From: Rhodothermus marinus
GTDB lineage: Bacteria > Bacteroidota > Rhodothermia > Rhodothermales > Rhodothermaceae
DNA: 64,000 bases
Direction: 5' to 3'
Assembly: GCF_009936275.1 (NCBI RefSeq)
Contig: NZ_AP019797.1
Coordinates: forward strand, 3,366,830-3,430,829
Shown piece after piece: positions 1-9,112 of this stretch. A program made the translations under genes and the position numbers. The first letter of the stretch is position 1; every line of letters begins with the position of its first letter. The notes below the pieces were generated by a model, which ran no database searches, was not told the DNA's origin, and saw nothing but the letters and a program-made list of their open reading frames with translations.

Positions 1-2
1 TG

Positions 3-833
3 CCCGCGCTGGGATTGCTGCTGGACAGCCTTCAGGCAACCGACGCCCTGCTGGACGTCAGTGGCCTGGGGCGCGCGCGCTTTGCCGACGACCCACGCCT
101 GCGCGAGGTGCTGCCTGTGGTCTTTCGCCGGAACCCGCTGCCAGACCTGCCCGGCGTGCACGAAGAGCTGGAGCGGATCACCCGACGCTTTGTCCGCGCG
201 CAGCGCTGGGAGGACTACCGGGCCACCGAGCCGCGCTTTCGTCAGGCGGCCACCGAAAGCCGCGTGCTTCATCTGGCCTCGCACGTGCTGCTGCATCCGA
301 CCAGCTCGGCATTTCATGCCATCGTGCTCTCCCCGTCACCCGGCGACGATGGCGTGCTATTCCTGCACGAGCTGCTTCGTAATCCGCTCTCGGCCGACCT
401 GGTAGTGCTCAGCGGCTGCAACACGGCCGACGGCGCGGTGCTGCCCGGCGAGGGCCTCGAAGGGCTGCAGTACGCCATCTTGGCGGCCGGGGCCCGCGGC
501 GTGGTCGCCACGCGCTGGCTGGTCGAAGACCGCTCGATGGCCGAATTGATGGACCGGTTTTACGGATACTTGGCGGCCGGGCTACCGCTGGATCGAGCGC
601 TTCAGCAGGCACGACTGGACTTCCTGAAAAACGCTCCCCTCGAACTCCAGAGCCCCTTCTACTGGGCGGCTCCCGCGTTCTTCGGCGCGCCTCGGGTGCT
701 GCCGCTGACCCCGAAGTCCTACCCGCTACTTCCGTGGGGCTGGATCCTGCTGCTCCTGCTCGGGGTTGGCCTGGGCGTACTGCTTCGTTACCGCAAACAC
801 CGTCGTGCCCATGGAGCGTCCCTCGCTGTTTGA
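3..833 (+). CDS. CHAT-domain (caspase-like) protein, 5' end outside window
   Basis: The reading frame is open from the window edge, so only the last 276 residues are present. They contain a CHAT caspase-like peptidase domain: a histidine region (VLHLASHVLLHP) followed by a cysteine region (VVLSGCNTADG), the usual His-Cys pair, then a glycine-rich GEGLEGLQYAILAAGARGVVATRW stretch typical of the family. The C-terminus has one hydrophobic helix (about 20 residues, WGWILLLLLGVGLGVLL) followed by RYRKHRR, so the protein is probably tail-anchored with the CHAT domain on the other side. CHAT proteins often have N-terminal TPR repeats, which cannot be seen here. The last 23 bp overlap the murQ start. 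Substrate unknown. Confidence 0.8.
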   Translation, partial: PALGLLLDSLQATDALLDVSGLGRARFADDPRLREVLPVVFRRNPLPDLPGVHEELERITRRFVRAQRWEDYRATEPRFRQAATESRVLHLASHVLLHPTSSAFHAIVLSPSPGDDGVLFLHELLRNPLSADLVVLSGCNTADGAVLPGEGLEGLQYAILAAGARGVVATRWLVEDRSMAELMDRFYGYLAAGLPLDRALQQARLDFLKNAPLELQSPFYWAAPAFFGAPRVLPLTPKSYPLLPWGWILLLLLGVGLGVLLRYRKHRRAHGASLAV

Positions 834-1743
834 AGAACTAAAAGCCCTGGCCACCGAGCAGCGGAACCCGCACTCCATGCACATCGACACGGCCCCGGTG
901 CGGGAGATCCTGGAAATCATCAACACGGAAGACCACCTGGTACCCATCGCCGTACGCCGCGAAATTCCCTACATCGAGCAGGCGGTGCATCTGATCGTGG
1001 ACGCCTTCAAGCAGGGAGGGCGTCTCTTTTACGTGGGAGCCGGCACCAGCGGCCGACTGGGCATTCTGGACGCGGCCGAATGTCCGCCCACGTTCGGCAC
1101 CCCGCCCGAGATGGTCCAGGGCCTGATTGCCGGCGGCCCGGAGGCCGTCTTCCGGGCCCAGGAAGGCGCCGAAGACCGGGAGGAGGACGGTGCGCGCGAT
1201 CTTCAGCGGGCCGGCGTCACGCCGCGCGATGTGGTCTGCGGGCTGGCCGCCAGCCGTCGCACGCCGTACGTGGTGGGGGCCATTCGCTACGCCCGCCAGC
1301 TCGGCTGTCGCACGATCTTCATCACCTGCACGCCCCGCGAGGAATTTCCCCTGGAGGTGGATGTGGCGATCTGCCCGGTCGTCGGTCCCGAAGTGATCAT
1401 GGGCTCCACGCGCATGAAAAGCGGCACGGCCCAGAAGCTCGTGCTCAACATGCTCTCGACGGCCGCCATGATCCGGCTCGGCAAGGTCTACGAAAACATG
1501 ATGGTGGACCTGCAGATGACGAACCAGAAACTGCGCGAGCGTGCCAGGCGCACCGTCATGATCGTGACCGGGCTGGATTACGAGGCCGCCTCACGCCTGC
1601 TCGAGGCGGCCGGCGGACACGTCAAGACGGCCATTGTGATGGCGCTGGCCGGCGTTTCGGCCGAGGAGGCCCGGCGGCGGTTGGCCCGGGCCGACGGCTT
1701 CGTGCGCGCCGCCATCGCCAACGAGGGCCCTCCGCCCGCCTGA
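811..1743 (+). CDS. murQ: N-acetylmuramic acid 6-phosphate etherase MurQ
   Basis: 310 aa. MurQ cleaves the lactyl ether of MurNAc-6-phosphate to GlcNAc-6-phosphate and D-lactate in peptidoglycan recycling, in the cytoplasm. The SIS sugar-phosphate isomerase fold is visible as GRLFYVGAGTSGRLGILDAAECPPTFG and later GSTRMKSGTAQKLVLNMLSTAAM, both hallmarks of the family, and the length fits. The ATG at 811 is preferred over an in-frame TTG at 766 because MERPSLFEELKALATEQRNP is a normal MurQ N-terminus. It overlaps the preceding CHAT gene by 23 bp, so the two may be cotranscribed. Its product would feed the GlcNAc-6-P pathway encoded at 42-47 kb. Confidence 0.95.
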   Translation: MERPSLFEELKALATEQRNPHSMHIDTAPVREILEIINTEDHLVPIAVRREIPYIEQAVHLIVDAFKQGGRLFYVGAGTSGRLGILDAAECPPTFGTPPEMVQGLIAGGPEAVFRAQEGAEDREEDGARDLQRAGVTPRDVVCGLAASRRTPYVVGAIRYARQLGCRTIFITCTPREEFPLEVDVAICPVVGPEVIMGSTRMKSGTAQKLVLNMLSTAAMIRLGKVYENMMVDLQMTNQKLRERARRTVMIVTGLDYEAASRLLEAAGGHVKTAIVMALAGVSAEEARRRLARADGFVRAAIANEGPPPA

Positions 1744-1744
1744 A

Positions 1745-1886
1745 TGTTTCACGTGAAACACTGCAACACGGCCGCACCTCCGCTCCGACCGGATGTTTCA
1801 CGTGAAACGCTGCGGAGAAGCCGAGCGCCCGACATGTTTCACGTGAAACAGTAGCGTCGCCTGCGCCGAGCGTTTCACGTGAAACG
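1745..1886. promoter_or_regulatory. parS: parS cluster A: four ParB-binding sites between murQ and mfd
   Basis: Four 16-bp palindromes match the bacterial parS consensus TGTTTCACGTGAAACA. Perfect copies lie at 1745-1760 and 1835-1850. 1794-1809 differs at the last base, and 1871-1886 has C and G at the two outermost positions. They fill most of the non-coding gap between murQ and mfd (1744-1969). Known role: ParB-CTP loads at parS and spreads, recruiting SMC and ParA for origin segregation. parA and parB themselves are not in this window. Confidence 0.95.
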
Positions 1887-1969
1887 CTGCGTGAACCCTG
1901 TGCCTGCTTGCTCGTTCTACCGCGCGCAACGCTACAACGGGAACCGAGCCAGAGGCACACCTGCCTTCC

Positions 1970-4900
1970 GTGAAACTGACCGATCTGCAGCACCGCCTGG
2001 AATCGGCGGCCTTCTTTGAGCCGCTACATGCTCACCTGGAATCCCTGTCGGCATCGACCCGCCTGCACCTGCGCGGACTGGCGGGATCGCTGCCCGCGTT
2101 CGTGCTCTACGACCTGAGCCGACACTTTCGCCGCCCCGTCCTCTGCCTGACGCCCGACGAAGAGCAGGCCGCCTATCTCTTCAGCGACCTGGAACAGCTG
2201 CTGGGCGTCTCGGACCGCCTGCTGCGCTTTCCGGCTACCGGACAGAAACCCTACGATCCGGAGCAGATTCCCGACTCCGCCCCGCTCATCGAACGCACCG
2301 ACGTGCTGCGCCGCCTGGCGGAAGGCTTCGACGGCCTGCTCGTCGCCAGCGCCGAGGCGATCGCCGAACGCGTCCCCCCACCCGACCGGGTCCGCCAGGA
2401 AACGCTCGTGCTCACCCCGGGCATGGTGATCGATCCCGCCCAACTCCTGGCCCACCTCATCGCCCGGGGCTTCGAGCGCGTGGAGTTCGTCGAAGCACCC
2501 GGCGAAGTGGCCCTCCGCGGCGGCATCCTCGACGTGTACCCCTTCACCGGGACGCACCCGATCCGCGTCGAATTCTTCGGCGACGAGATCGACACGATCC
2601 GGGAATTCGATCCGCGCACGCAACGCTCCATCAGCCGCCTGACCTCGGCCCGGATCGTTCCGAACCTGTCGGCGGCCGATTCCGAAGAAACAGCCCGCTC
2701 CATCTTTGAACACCTGCCCGACGGCGCGCTGCTCGTTCTTTTCGAGGAAGGCGCCCTCTTCGACGCCGTGCAGGCCCGCTTTGCCGAGGCCGAGCAGGCC
2801 TACGCCCGGCTGAGCACGCCCGACGAACACCCCCGGCCGGAAACCCGCTACCTGCCACCTGCCGAACTGGCCACGCACCTGCACCGCTACCCCGCGTTGC
2901 TTTTCGGCACGCTGGCCGAGGCCGAGCTGACGCTGAGCTGGGACACCCACCCCCAGCCTGCCTTCCATGGCAACCTGAACCTGCTACGCGAGCGCCTGCA
3001 CGAAAACGCACGGCGCGGCTGGGAAACCGTCATCCTGTGCGACAGCCGGAGCCAGGAGGCCCGTCTGCACGATCTGCTTCAGGAAGAAATCGAGGCGGGC
3101 GGCGTGCGCCTGCTCGTCGAATCGCTCCACGAAGGCTTCGAGGTGCCCGAAGCCCGTCTGGCCGTCTACACGGACCACCAGATCTTCGGCCGCTACCACC
3201 GCCCCACCACCCGGCGGCGGCGTCGCCTGCTGGGCGGCCTCTCGCTCCGCGCCCTGCAGAACCTCCAGCCCGGCGACTACGTGGTGCACGTCGATTTCGG
3301 CATCGGTCAGTTCGCCGGCCTGCAGCGCATCACCATCCGGGGCAAGCAGCAGGAAGTCGTCCGCCTGCATTATGCCGACGGCGACGTGCTCTACGTGAGC
3401 GTCAACGCACTCCACAAGCTGCACCGCTACACGGGCAAAGAAGGCCACCGGCCGCGCCTGACCAAGCTGGGCTCGGGCCAGTGGGAAAAGGTCAAGGCCC
3501 GCACGAAAAAGCGGGTCAAGGACATCGCGCGCGACCTGATCCGGCTCTACGCGAAACGCAAGGCCTCCCGCGGCTTCGCTTTCTCACCCGACACGGTCTG
3601 GCAACGCGAGATGGAGGCGGCCTTCGAGTACGAAGACACTCCCGATCAGGCCGCCGCGGCCGAGGCCGTCAAGCGCGACATGGAGCAGCCCGTGCCCATG
3701 GACCGGCTCGTGTGCGGCGACGTGGGCTTCGGCAAGACCGAGATCGCCATCCGTGCCGCCTTCAAGGCCGTGCAGGACGGCAAGCAGGTGGCCGTGCTCG
3801 TACCCACCACGATCCTGGCCGACCAGCACTATGAGACGTTCACGCGTCGGCTGGCCCCCTACCCGGTCCGCATCGAGGTGCTCTCGCGCTTCCGCTCGCC
3901 CGCCCAGCAACGAGCCGTCCTGCGCGACCTGGCCGCCGGCAAGGTGGACATCATCATCGGCACGCACCGGCTGCTCTCGAAAGACGTGCAGTTCAAGGAC
4001 CTGGGCCTGCTCATCATCGACGAAGAGCAGCGCTTCGGCGTGGCCGCCAAAGAACGCCTGCGCCAGCTCCGCGTCGAGGTGGACACGCTCACGCTGACGG
4101 CCACACCCATCCCCCGTACGCTCCAGTTCGCCCTGATGGGCGCCCGCGATCTGTCGATCATCTCCACGCCGCCGCCCAACCGACAGCCCATCGTTACCGA
4201 AATCCACACGTTCGACGAAACGCTCATCCGCGACGCCATCCGCTACGAGATCAGCCGCGGCGGCCAGGTCTTCTTCATCCACAACCGCGTGCAGTCCATC
4301 TACGAGATGGCCGCCCGCCTGCAGGCCATCGTGCCGGACGTACGCATCGCCGTGGCACACGGCCAGATGAAGCCCCGCGAACTGGAGCGCGTCATGCACG
4401 ACTTCATGGCGCGCAAGTACGACGTGCTCGTCTCGACGAACATCATCGAAAGCGGCCTGGACATCCCCAACGCGAACACGATCATTATCAACCACGCCGA
4501 GCAGTTCGGCCTGGCCGACCTGCACCAGCTCCGCGGCCGCGTCGGGCGCTCCGACCGCAAGGCCTTCTGCTACCTGCTCGTGCCCTCCATTCACGGGCTC
4601 ACGCGCGAGGCGCGCCAGCGCCTGCAGGCCATCGAGGAGTTCAGCGAGCTGGGGAGCGGCTTTTCCATCGCGATGCGCGACCTGGACATCCGCGGCGCGG
4701 GCAACCTGCTGGGTGCCGAGCAGAGCGGCTTCATCGAAGAGATCGGCTTCGAAACCTACCAGCAGATTCTCGACGAGGCGATCCGCGAACTGCGCGAGGA
4801 AGAGTTTGCGGACGTGCTGGGCGCGCCGCCCCCGAAGCCGCCCGAAACGAGCGTGGACGTCGAGGCCGATGCGTTCATTCCGGACACCTACGTCAGCAGC

Positions 4901-5308
4901 AACGTGGAGCGGCTCAACCTGTACCGACGCCTGAGCGAGGCAACCGACGAGGCGGCCATCGAGGCTTTCCGCGAGGAGCTGGCCGACCGGTTCGGGCCGG
5001 TTCCACCCGAAGTGGACAACCTGCTCTGGGCCGCCCGCCTCAAGCTGCTGGGTCAGGCGCTGCGCCTGCCGAAGGTGCTGTTCAAAAACCGGCGGCTCTT
5101 TCTGGAATTTCCGCTGCAGGACGAAGACCCGCACTTCTACGCGCACCATTTCATGCCGCTACTGGAGCGGCTGAGCCAGCTCGACCGCCGCTACGTGCTG
5201 AAGGACCAGAACAGAAAGCTGCGGGCCATCGTGCAGGACGTGCCCGATCTGGAAACGGCCTATCAGGTGCTTCGCCAGCTTCAGCCCGCCGAAGTGCCGG
5301 TCTCCTGA
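1970..5308 (+). CDS. mfd: Transcription-repair coupling factor Mfd
   Basis: 1112 aa with a GTG start. Mfd displaces RNA polymerase stalled at DNA lesions and recruits UvrA. Domains in order: UvrB-like N-terminal module (about 1-300), CarD-like RNA-polymerase-interacting domain (about 425-510, LQPGDYVVHVDFGIGQFAGL), SF2 translocase with Walker A GDVGFGKTEIA, DEEQRFG, TLTATPIPRTLQ and the RecG/Mfd region DLHQLRGRVGRSDRKAFCYLL, then the C-terminal TRCF domain (about 980-1080). Length is normal. The stop overlaps the convergent WYL-regulator gene by 28 bp. Four parS sites lie directly upstream. Confidence 0.97.
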   Translation: MKLTDLQHRLESAAFFEPLHAHLESLSASTRLHLRGLAGSLPAFVLYDLSRHFRRPVLCLTPDEEQAAYLFSDLEQLLGVSDRLLRFPATGQKPYDPEQIPDSAPLIERTDVLRRLAEGFDGLLVASAEAIAERVPPPDRVRQETLVLTPGMVIDPAQLLAHLIARGFERVEFVEAPGEVALRGGILDVYPFTGTHPIRVEFFGDEIDTIREFDPRTQRSISRLTSARIVPNLSAADSEETARSIFEHLPDGALLVLFEEGALFDAVQARFAEAEQAYARLSTPDEHPRPETRYLPPAELATHLHRYPALLFGTLAEAELTLSWDTHPQPAFHGNLNLLRERLHENARRGWETVILCDSRSQEARLHDLLQEEIEAGGVRLLVESLHEGFEVPEARLAVYTDHQIFGRYHRPTTRRRRRLLGGLSLRALQNLQPGDYVVHVDFGIGQFAGLQRITIRGKQQEVVRLHYADGDVLYVSVNALHKLHRYTGKEGHRPRLTKLGSGQWEKVKARTKKRVKDIARDLIRLYAKRKASRGFAFSPDTVWQREMEAAFEYEDTPDQAAAAEAVKRDMEQPVPMDRLVCGDVGFGKTEIAIRAAFKAVQDGKQVAVLVPTTILADQHYETFTRRLAPYPVRIEVLSRFRSPAQQRAVLRDLAAGKVDIIIGTHRLLSKDVQFKDLGLLIIDEEQRFGVAAKERLRQLRVEVDTLTLTATPIPRTLQFALMGARDLSIISTPPPNRQPIVTEIHTFDETLIRDAIRYEISRGGQVFFIHNRVQSIYEMAARLQAIVPDVRIAVAHGQMKPRELERVMHDFMARKYDVLVSTNIIESGLDIPNANTIIINHAEQFGLADLHQLRGRVGRSDRKAFCYLLVPSIHGLTREARQRLQAIEEFSELGSGFSIAMRDLDIRGAGNLLGAEQSGFIEEIGFETYQQILDEAIRELREEEFADVLGAPPPKPPETSVDVEADAFIPDTYVSSNVERLNLYRRLSEATDEAAIEAFREELADRFGPVPPEVDNLLWAARLKLLGQALRLPKVLFKNRRLFLEFPLQDEDPHFYAHHFMPLLERLSQLDRRYVLKDQNRKLRAIVQDVPDLETAYQVLRQLQPAEVPVS

Positions 5309-6291
5309 GCAGCCTCCGGTTCGTAGCGGGCCAGGATGGCGCGCGCCTGCGCGCGGAGCTGCGCCCGGAGCGCTTCGGGCTCCAGCACCTCGACCTCCGT
5401 GCCGTAGCGCAACAGCCAGCGCGCCAGGTATTCCAGGTTTTCGAACGAAAAGGTCACCTCGACGCCCTCGGCCGTCTCCTGCTCCGACTCGATCCGGGCC
5501 GGGATGCTGCGCCGCGCCCAGCGATAAGTGGGCCGGGCGAAGCGGAGGCGGATGCGGTGCGCCTCGGCCGGGGCGCCCTGCGCCTCCAGGTAGGCGTTCA
5601 GGTCGAAGTCGCGCGGCGGTGTGAAGCGCTCCCGAAGCACGGTCAGCCGCTGAATCCGATCGAGCCGGAAATTGCGGATGTCTTTGCGGAGATGATCGTA
5701 GGCGATCAGGTTCCAGTGGTCCGTGTAGTAGACGAGCCCCAGCGGGTCCACCTTACGCTGCGTCAGTTCGTCGCGGCTGGGCACGTAGTATTCGAGGTGG
5801 ACGGACTGCTGGCGGGCGATGGCCTCGCTGAGTTCGTACCAGTAGCCGGCCTCTTCGTCCGACCCCTGCATGGTCTGCAGCCAGTAGGGATCGATCACGA
5901 TACGCTCCTGCAGGCGGTCGATGTATTCGCGAATGGACCGGGGTAGCACGGAGCGGATCTTGAGCGCGACCGCGTCGGCGTCGGCCCGGAGCGAGGCGTC
6001 CGGCTGGCGTTTCATGAACGCGGTGCCGATGAGCAGCGTGGCCGCCTCGCGGGCCGTGAACATGAGCGGCGGGAGCTGATAGCCTTCGAGGATCTCGTAG
6101 CCGCCGCCCTCGGCGTAGGTCAGCGGCACGTTCGCCTCGCTGAGCGCCCGGAGGTCCCGGAAGATGGTGCGGCGGCTCACGCCAAAGTGCTCGGCCAGTT
6201 GCCGGGCCGTGAGGCCGGGCCGCGTCTGCAGCAGCAACGTCAGCGCAAAGAGACGTTCGGTGCGGTTCCGGGTGCGTTCGGCCAGTTTCAT
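5281..6291 (-). CDS. HTH/WYL-domain transcriptional regulator
   Basis: 336 aa. The N-terminus is an HTH_11-type winged helix (LTARQLAEHFGVSRRTIFRDLRALSEANVPL). It is followed by a WYL domain (about 150-235, with VDPLGLVYYTDHWNLIAYDHLRKDIRNFRLDRI) and a WCX-type C-terminal extension. WYL proteins are ligand- or nucleic-acid-responsive regulators; the target is unknown here. The ATG at 6291 is chosen because upstream codons in frame are non-homologous. The gene follows rsmG on the same strand after 40 bp and may be read through from mnmG-rsmG. It is convergent with mfd. Confidence 0.85.
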   Translation of the reverse strand: MKLAERTRNRTERLFALTLLLQTRPGLTARQLAEHFGVSRRTIFRDLRALSEANVPLTYAEGGGYEILEGYQLPPLMFTAREAATLLIGTAFMKRQPDASLRADADAVALKIRSVLPRSIREYIDRLQERIVIDPYWLQTMQGSDEEAGYWYELSEAIARQQSVHLEYYVPSRDELTQRKVDPLGLVYYTDHWNLIAYDHLRKDIRNFRLDRIQRLTVLRERFTPPRDFDLNAYLEAQGAPAEAHRIRLRFARPTYRWARRSIPARIESEQETAEGVEVTFSFENLEYLARWLLRYGTEVEVLEPEALRAQLRAQARAILARYEPEAAQETGTSAG

Positions 6292-6331
6292 GCGATCGGC
6301 TGCAACGCGCGTTTTTTCGGGCGTTTTGCCG

Positions 6332-7051
6332 TTACCGAACCGAAGCGTTCGGCTCCGGTTCCGCTGCAACATGGACCAGGTATTTCTCCGCGAAGAGTGG
6401 ATCGCCCAGCAGCCGGTCCAGCGGCCAGATCCTGACGTGCAGGTGCGGATCCAGCCGTTCGAGCGCGGCCAGTTCGTCGGACAGATCGCCGCCTTTGAGG
6501 GCCAGCAGGCCGGGTGGCCAGGCGTCCGGCGGCGCCGCAAGCGGTCGGGCCACGCGGCGGTGCCACTGCCAGAGCGTGGCGAGCGGGGCCGTGGCCCGTG
6601 AGACGCTGTAGTGCGCCGCGCCCTCCCAGTGCTCGGCCCGCGCGTGGTGTACGTGCAGGTTCGTCAGTCCCAGCCGCCGGACCATCGTGCGCACGGCCAG
6701 CACTTTCTTCTGCGCGGCATCGACGGCGTGCACGGTCACTTCGGGAAAGGCGATGGCGAGCGGCACGGCCGGCAAGCCCCCACCCGTGCCCCAGTCCACC
6801 ACGACGCTTTCCGGCGGGAACGGCTGCCACGTCAGCGCCAGACAGTGCAGCAGGTGGCGGCGGTGCAGCTCGGGGAGTGTTTCACGTGAAACAAGGTTGT
6901 GACGCCGACCCAGCTCCTGCAACAGCCGGGCATAGTGTTCCAGTTGCTCCCGCTGCGCCGGATCGAGCTGCGCCCACGGATCCCATCCCGCGGGCGGTGT
7001 TTCACGTGAAACACGCATGGGAAGCCGCGCCGGATGTTTCACGTGAAACAT
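6332..7051 (-). CDS. rsmG: 16S rRNA (guanine527-N7)-methyltransferase RsmG (GidB)
   Basis: 239 aa from the ATG at 7051, or 228 aa from ATG 7018; neither has a clear Shine-Dalgarno, so the start is uncertain. RsmG makes m7G527 in 16S rRNA. The SAM-binding motif is VVDWGTGGGLPAVPLAIAFP, followed by VHAVDAAQKKV. The stop codon of mnmG abuts the ATG at 7051, so the pair is an operon. Three parS palindromes are written into the 5' part of the gene: they are read as MFHVKH at the very start and as VSRET twice, including the conserved RHNLVSRE region. Confidence 0.93.
   Translation of the reverse strand: MFHVKHPARLPMRVSRETPPAGWDPWAQLDPAQREQLEHYARLLQELGRRHNLVSRETLPELHRRHLLHCLALTWQPFPPESVVVDWGTGGGLPAVPLAIAFPEVTVHAVDAAQKKVLAVRTMVRRLGLTNLHVHHARAEHWEGAAHYSVSRATAPLATLWQWHRRVARPLAAPPDAWPPGLLALKGGDLSDELAALERLDPHLHVRIWPLDRLLGDPLFAEKYLVHVAAEPEPNASVR
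6878..7050. promoter_or_regulatory. parS: parS cluster B: three ParB-binding sites inside rsmG
   Basis: Three perfect copies of TGTTTCACGTGAAACA at 6878-6893, 6998-7013 and 7035-7050. All overlap rsmG coding sequence if the gene starts at 7051; the third would lie just outside it if translation starts at 7018. Location of parS in or next to gidA/gidB is common in bacteria. The two clusters are about 5.1 kb apart, separated by mfd and the WYL gene. Confidence 0.95.
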
Positions 7052-8953
7052 TCAGGCGGCCTGCGGACGCCGGTAGCGCCGGAGCAGCACCATCAGCACC
7101 GAGATGTCGGCCGGACGCACCCCGCTGATGCGCGAGGCCTGCCCCAGATTCTCCGGCCGGATTTTGCTGAGCTTTTCGCGGGCTTCCTTCGAGATGGTCT
7201 CGACTGCCTCGTAGTCGAAGTCCGGCGGAATGCGCCAGTCCTCCAGCTCCCGCATCTTCTCGACCAGCTCCCGCTCCCGGTCCATGTAGCCCTCGTACTT
7301 CAGCTCGATCTCCACGAGCATCTCGACGGGCTCCATGCCCGGCGCCGGCACCACCACCTGCTCACGCAACCCGGTGGCTTCGAGCAGGTCGCGGAGGTTG
7401 ACCTGCGGCCTGAGCGCCAGCCGCACCAGCCGTTCGGGCCGATCGATCGGCGAAGTGCCCACCCGCTCCAGGTAGCCGTTCACCTGCTCCGGCCGCACGG
7501 TCGTCTCTTCCAGCGCCCGACGCGTCCGCGCGATCGCCTCCTTCTTTTTCAGCAGGCGCTCGTATCGCTCGCGCGTGGCCAGTCCCAGCCGATAGCCCAG
7601 CTCGGTCAGCCGGAGATCGGCGTTGTCCTGCCGGAGCAGGATCCGGTGCTCGGCCCGCGAGGTGAACATCCGGTAGGGCTCGTCCGTCCCCTTCGCCACC
7701 AGATCGTCGATCAACACCCCGATATAGGCCTCGGAACGTCGCAACACGACCGGCTCGGCGCCCCGGAGCTTCTGCACGGCGTTGATCCCGGCCATGAGAC
7801 CCTGTGCGGCCGCTTCCTCGTAGCCCGTCGTGCCGTTGATCTGCCCCGCAAAGAACAGCCCCTCGACGTACTTCGTCTCCAGACTGTAGCGAATCTGATA
7901 GGGCGGAAAGTAATCGTACTCGATGGCATAGCCCGGCCGCAACACATGCACGCGCTCCAGGCCGGGAATCTTCCGAAGGGCGGCCACCTGCACCTCCTCG
8001 GGAAGACTCGTCGAAAAGCCGTTCACATAGACCTCGTAGGTGTCCCAGCCCTCCGGCTCCAGAAAGATGGGATGGCGCTCCCGCTCCGCGAAGCGCTCGA
8101 TCTTGTCTTCAATGGACGGGCAGTAACGTGGTCCCCGGCCTTTGATCCGGCCCGTAAACATGGGACTGCGGTCGAAGCCGGTGCGCAGAATGGCATGTAC
8201 CTCGGGCGTCGTGTAGGTGAGCCAGCAGCTGAGCTGGCGGTCCGGAAGCCGATCCGTCATGTAGGAAAACGGGAGCGGCTCCGGATCGCCCGGCTGCTCC
8301 TGCAACCGGCTGTAGTCGATCGTGCGGCCGTCGATGCGCGGCGGCGTACCCGTCTTGAGCCGCCCGCTCTCGAAGCCCAGCCGCTCCAGACAGGCCGTCA
8401 GCCCGGTGGCCGCCCGCTCGCCCATACGGCCGCCGCCGAGCTGGCGCTCGCCCACGTGAATGACGCCGTTCAGGAAGGTGCCGTTCGTCAGGATCACGCA
8501 CGGCGCATAGAAGGTCTTGCCGAGCTGCGTGCGCACCCCCTTCACGCGCCGGTCTTCGACGAGCACCTCGGTGACCGTGTCGGCCCGCATCCACAGGTTC
8601 GGGATCGACTCCAGCTCGCGCCGCACGGCCTCCGCGTAACGCTTGCGGTCGCACTGGGCGCGCGGCCCCCAGACGGCCGGCCCCTTGCTCCGGTTGAGCA
8701 TCCGGAACTGAATGCCCGTCTGATCGGCCATCCGCCCCATGATCCCGCCCAGCGCATCGATCTCCCGCACCAGATGTCCCTTGCCGATTCCCCCGATGGC
8801 CGGGTTGCACGACATGCGGCCGATCGTCTCCAGGCTCATCGTGATCAGCAGCGTGCGGGCTCCCATCCGCGCCGCGGCCGCCGCCGCCTCAGCCCCGGCA
8901 TGGCCGCCCCCCACCACGATCACATCGTACCGCTCATCCGAAAAAATCTCCAT
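7052..8953 (-). CDS. mnmG: tRNA uridine-5-carboxymethylaminomethyl modification enzyme MnmG (GidA)
   Basis: 633 aa. MnmG and MnmE together install the cmnm5 group at U34 of several tRNAs; MnmG supplies FAD and the methylene-THF chemistry. The N-terminal FAD site is [27 protein letters not shown], followed by the family signature [26 protein letters not shown] and, further on, [16 protein letters not shown]. The start is ATG 8953 ([14 protein letters not shown]); in-frame sequence upstream lacks homology and runs into the promoter region. Its partner mnmE is encoded at 14.0-15.4 kb on the same strand. Confidence 0.97.
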   Translation of the reverse strand: MEIFSDERYDVIVVGGGHAGAEAAAAAARMGARTLLITMSLETIGRMSCNPAIGGIGKGHLVREIDALGGIMGRMADQTGIQFRMLNRSKGPAVWGPRAQCDRKRYAEAVRRELESIPNLWMRADTVTEVLVEDRRVKGVRTQLGKTFYAPCVILTNGTFLNGVIHVGERQLGGGRMGERAATGLTACLERLGFESGRLKTGTPPRIDGRTIDYSRLQEQPGDPEPLPFSYMTDRLPDRQLSCWLTYTTPEVHAILRTGFDRSPMFTGRIKGRGPRYCPSIEDKIERFAERERHPIFLEPEGWDTYEVYVNGFSTSLPEEVQVAALRKIPGLERVHVLRPGYAIEYDYFPPYQIRYSLETKYVEGLFFAGQINGTTGYEEAAAQGLMAGINAVQKLRGAEPVVLRRSEAYIGVLIDDLVAKGTDEPYRMFTSRAEHRILLRQDNADLRLTELGYRLGLATRERYERLLKKKEAIARTRRALEETTVRPEQVNGYLERVGTSPIDRPERLVRLALRPQVNLRDLLEATGLREQVVVPAPGMEPVEMLVEIELKYEGYMDRERELVEKMRELEDWRIPPDFDYEAVETISKEAREKLSKIRPENLGQASRISGVRPADISVLMVLLRRYRRPQAA

Positions 8954-9071
8954 CGCGCTTTTTTCCAGTTCGTTACCGGAGACAGGGCTTAAAACGCCGG
9001 GACCGGCAACGGTTTCACTTGACAGTTCAGGATCGTTCACATTTTCTTTACAATTAAAAAGTGCAGGTATG

Positions 9072-9091
9072 CTTTTTGTTTGAACAAAAAG
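9072..9091. promoter_or_regulatory. Perfect 20-bp palindrome in the mnmG / kinase divergent promoter region
   Basis: CTTTTTGTT-TG-AACAAAAAG is a perfect inverted repeat in the 159-bp AT-rich gap between the divergent mnmG and sensor-kinase genes, ending 22 bp upstream of the kinase ATG at 9113. It could be an operator for a dimeric repressor or a short hairpin in the kinase leader. No regulator can be named. Confidence 0.4.
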
Positions 9092-9112
9092 TCGTGACCA
9101 CCCTTTCCGCGC

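Noticed and set aside
1744..1969. Small peptide genes starting at the parS copies in the murQ-mfd gap
   Set aside because: The apparent starts arise from ATG + TTTCACGTGAAAC; no coding signal beyond them.
7034..8992. 650-codon plus-strand frame opposite mnmG, starting at a parS site
   Set aside because: It is the mirror of mnmG codon bias; its start MFHVKH is just the parS sequence read on the other strand.
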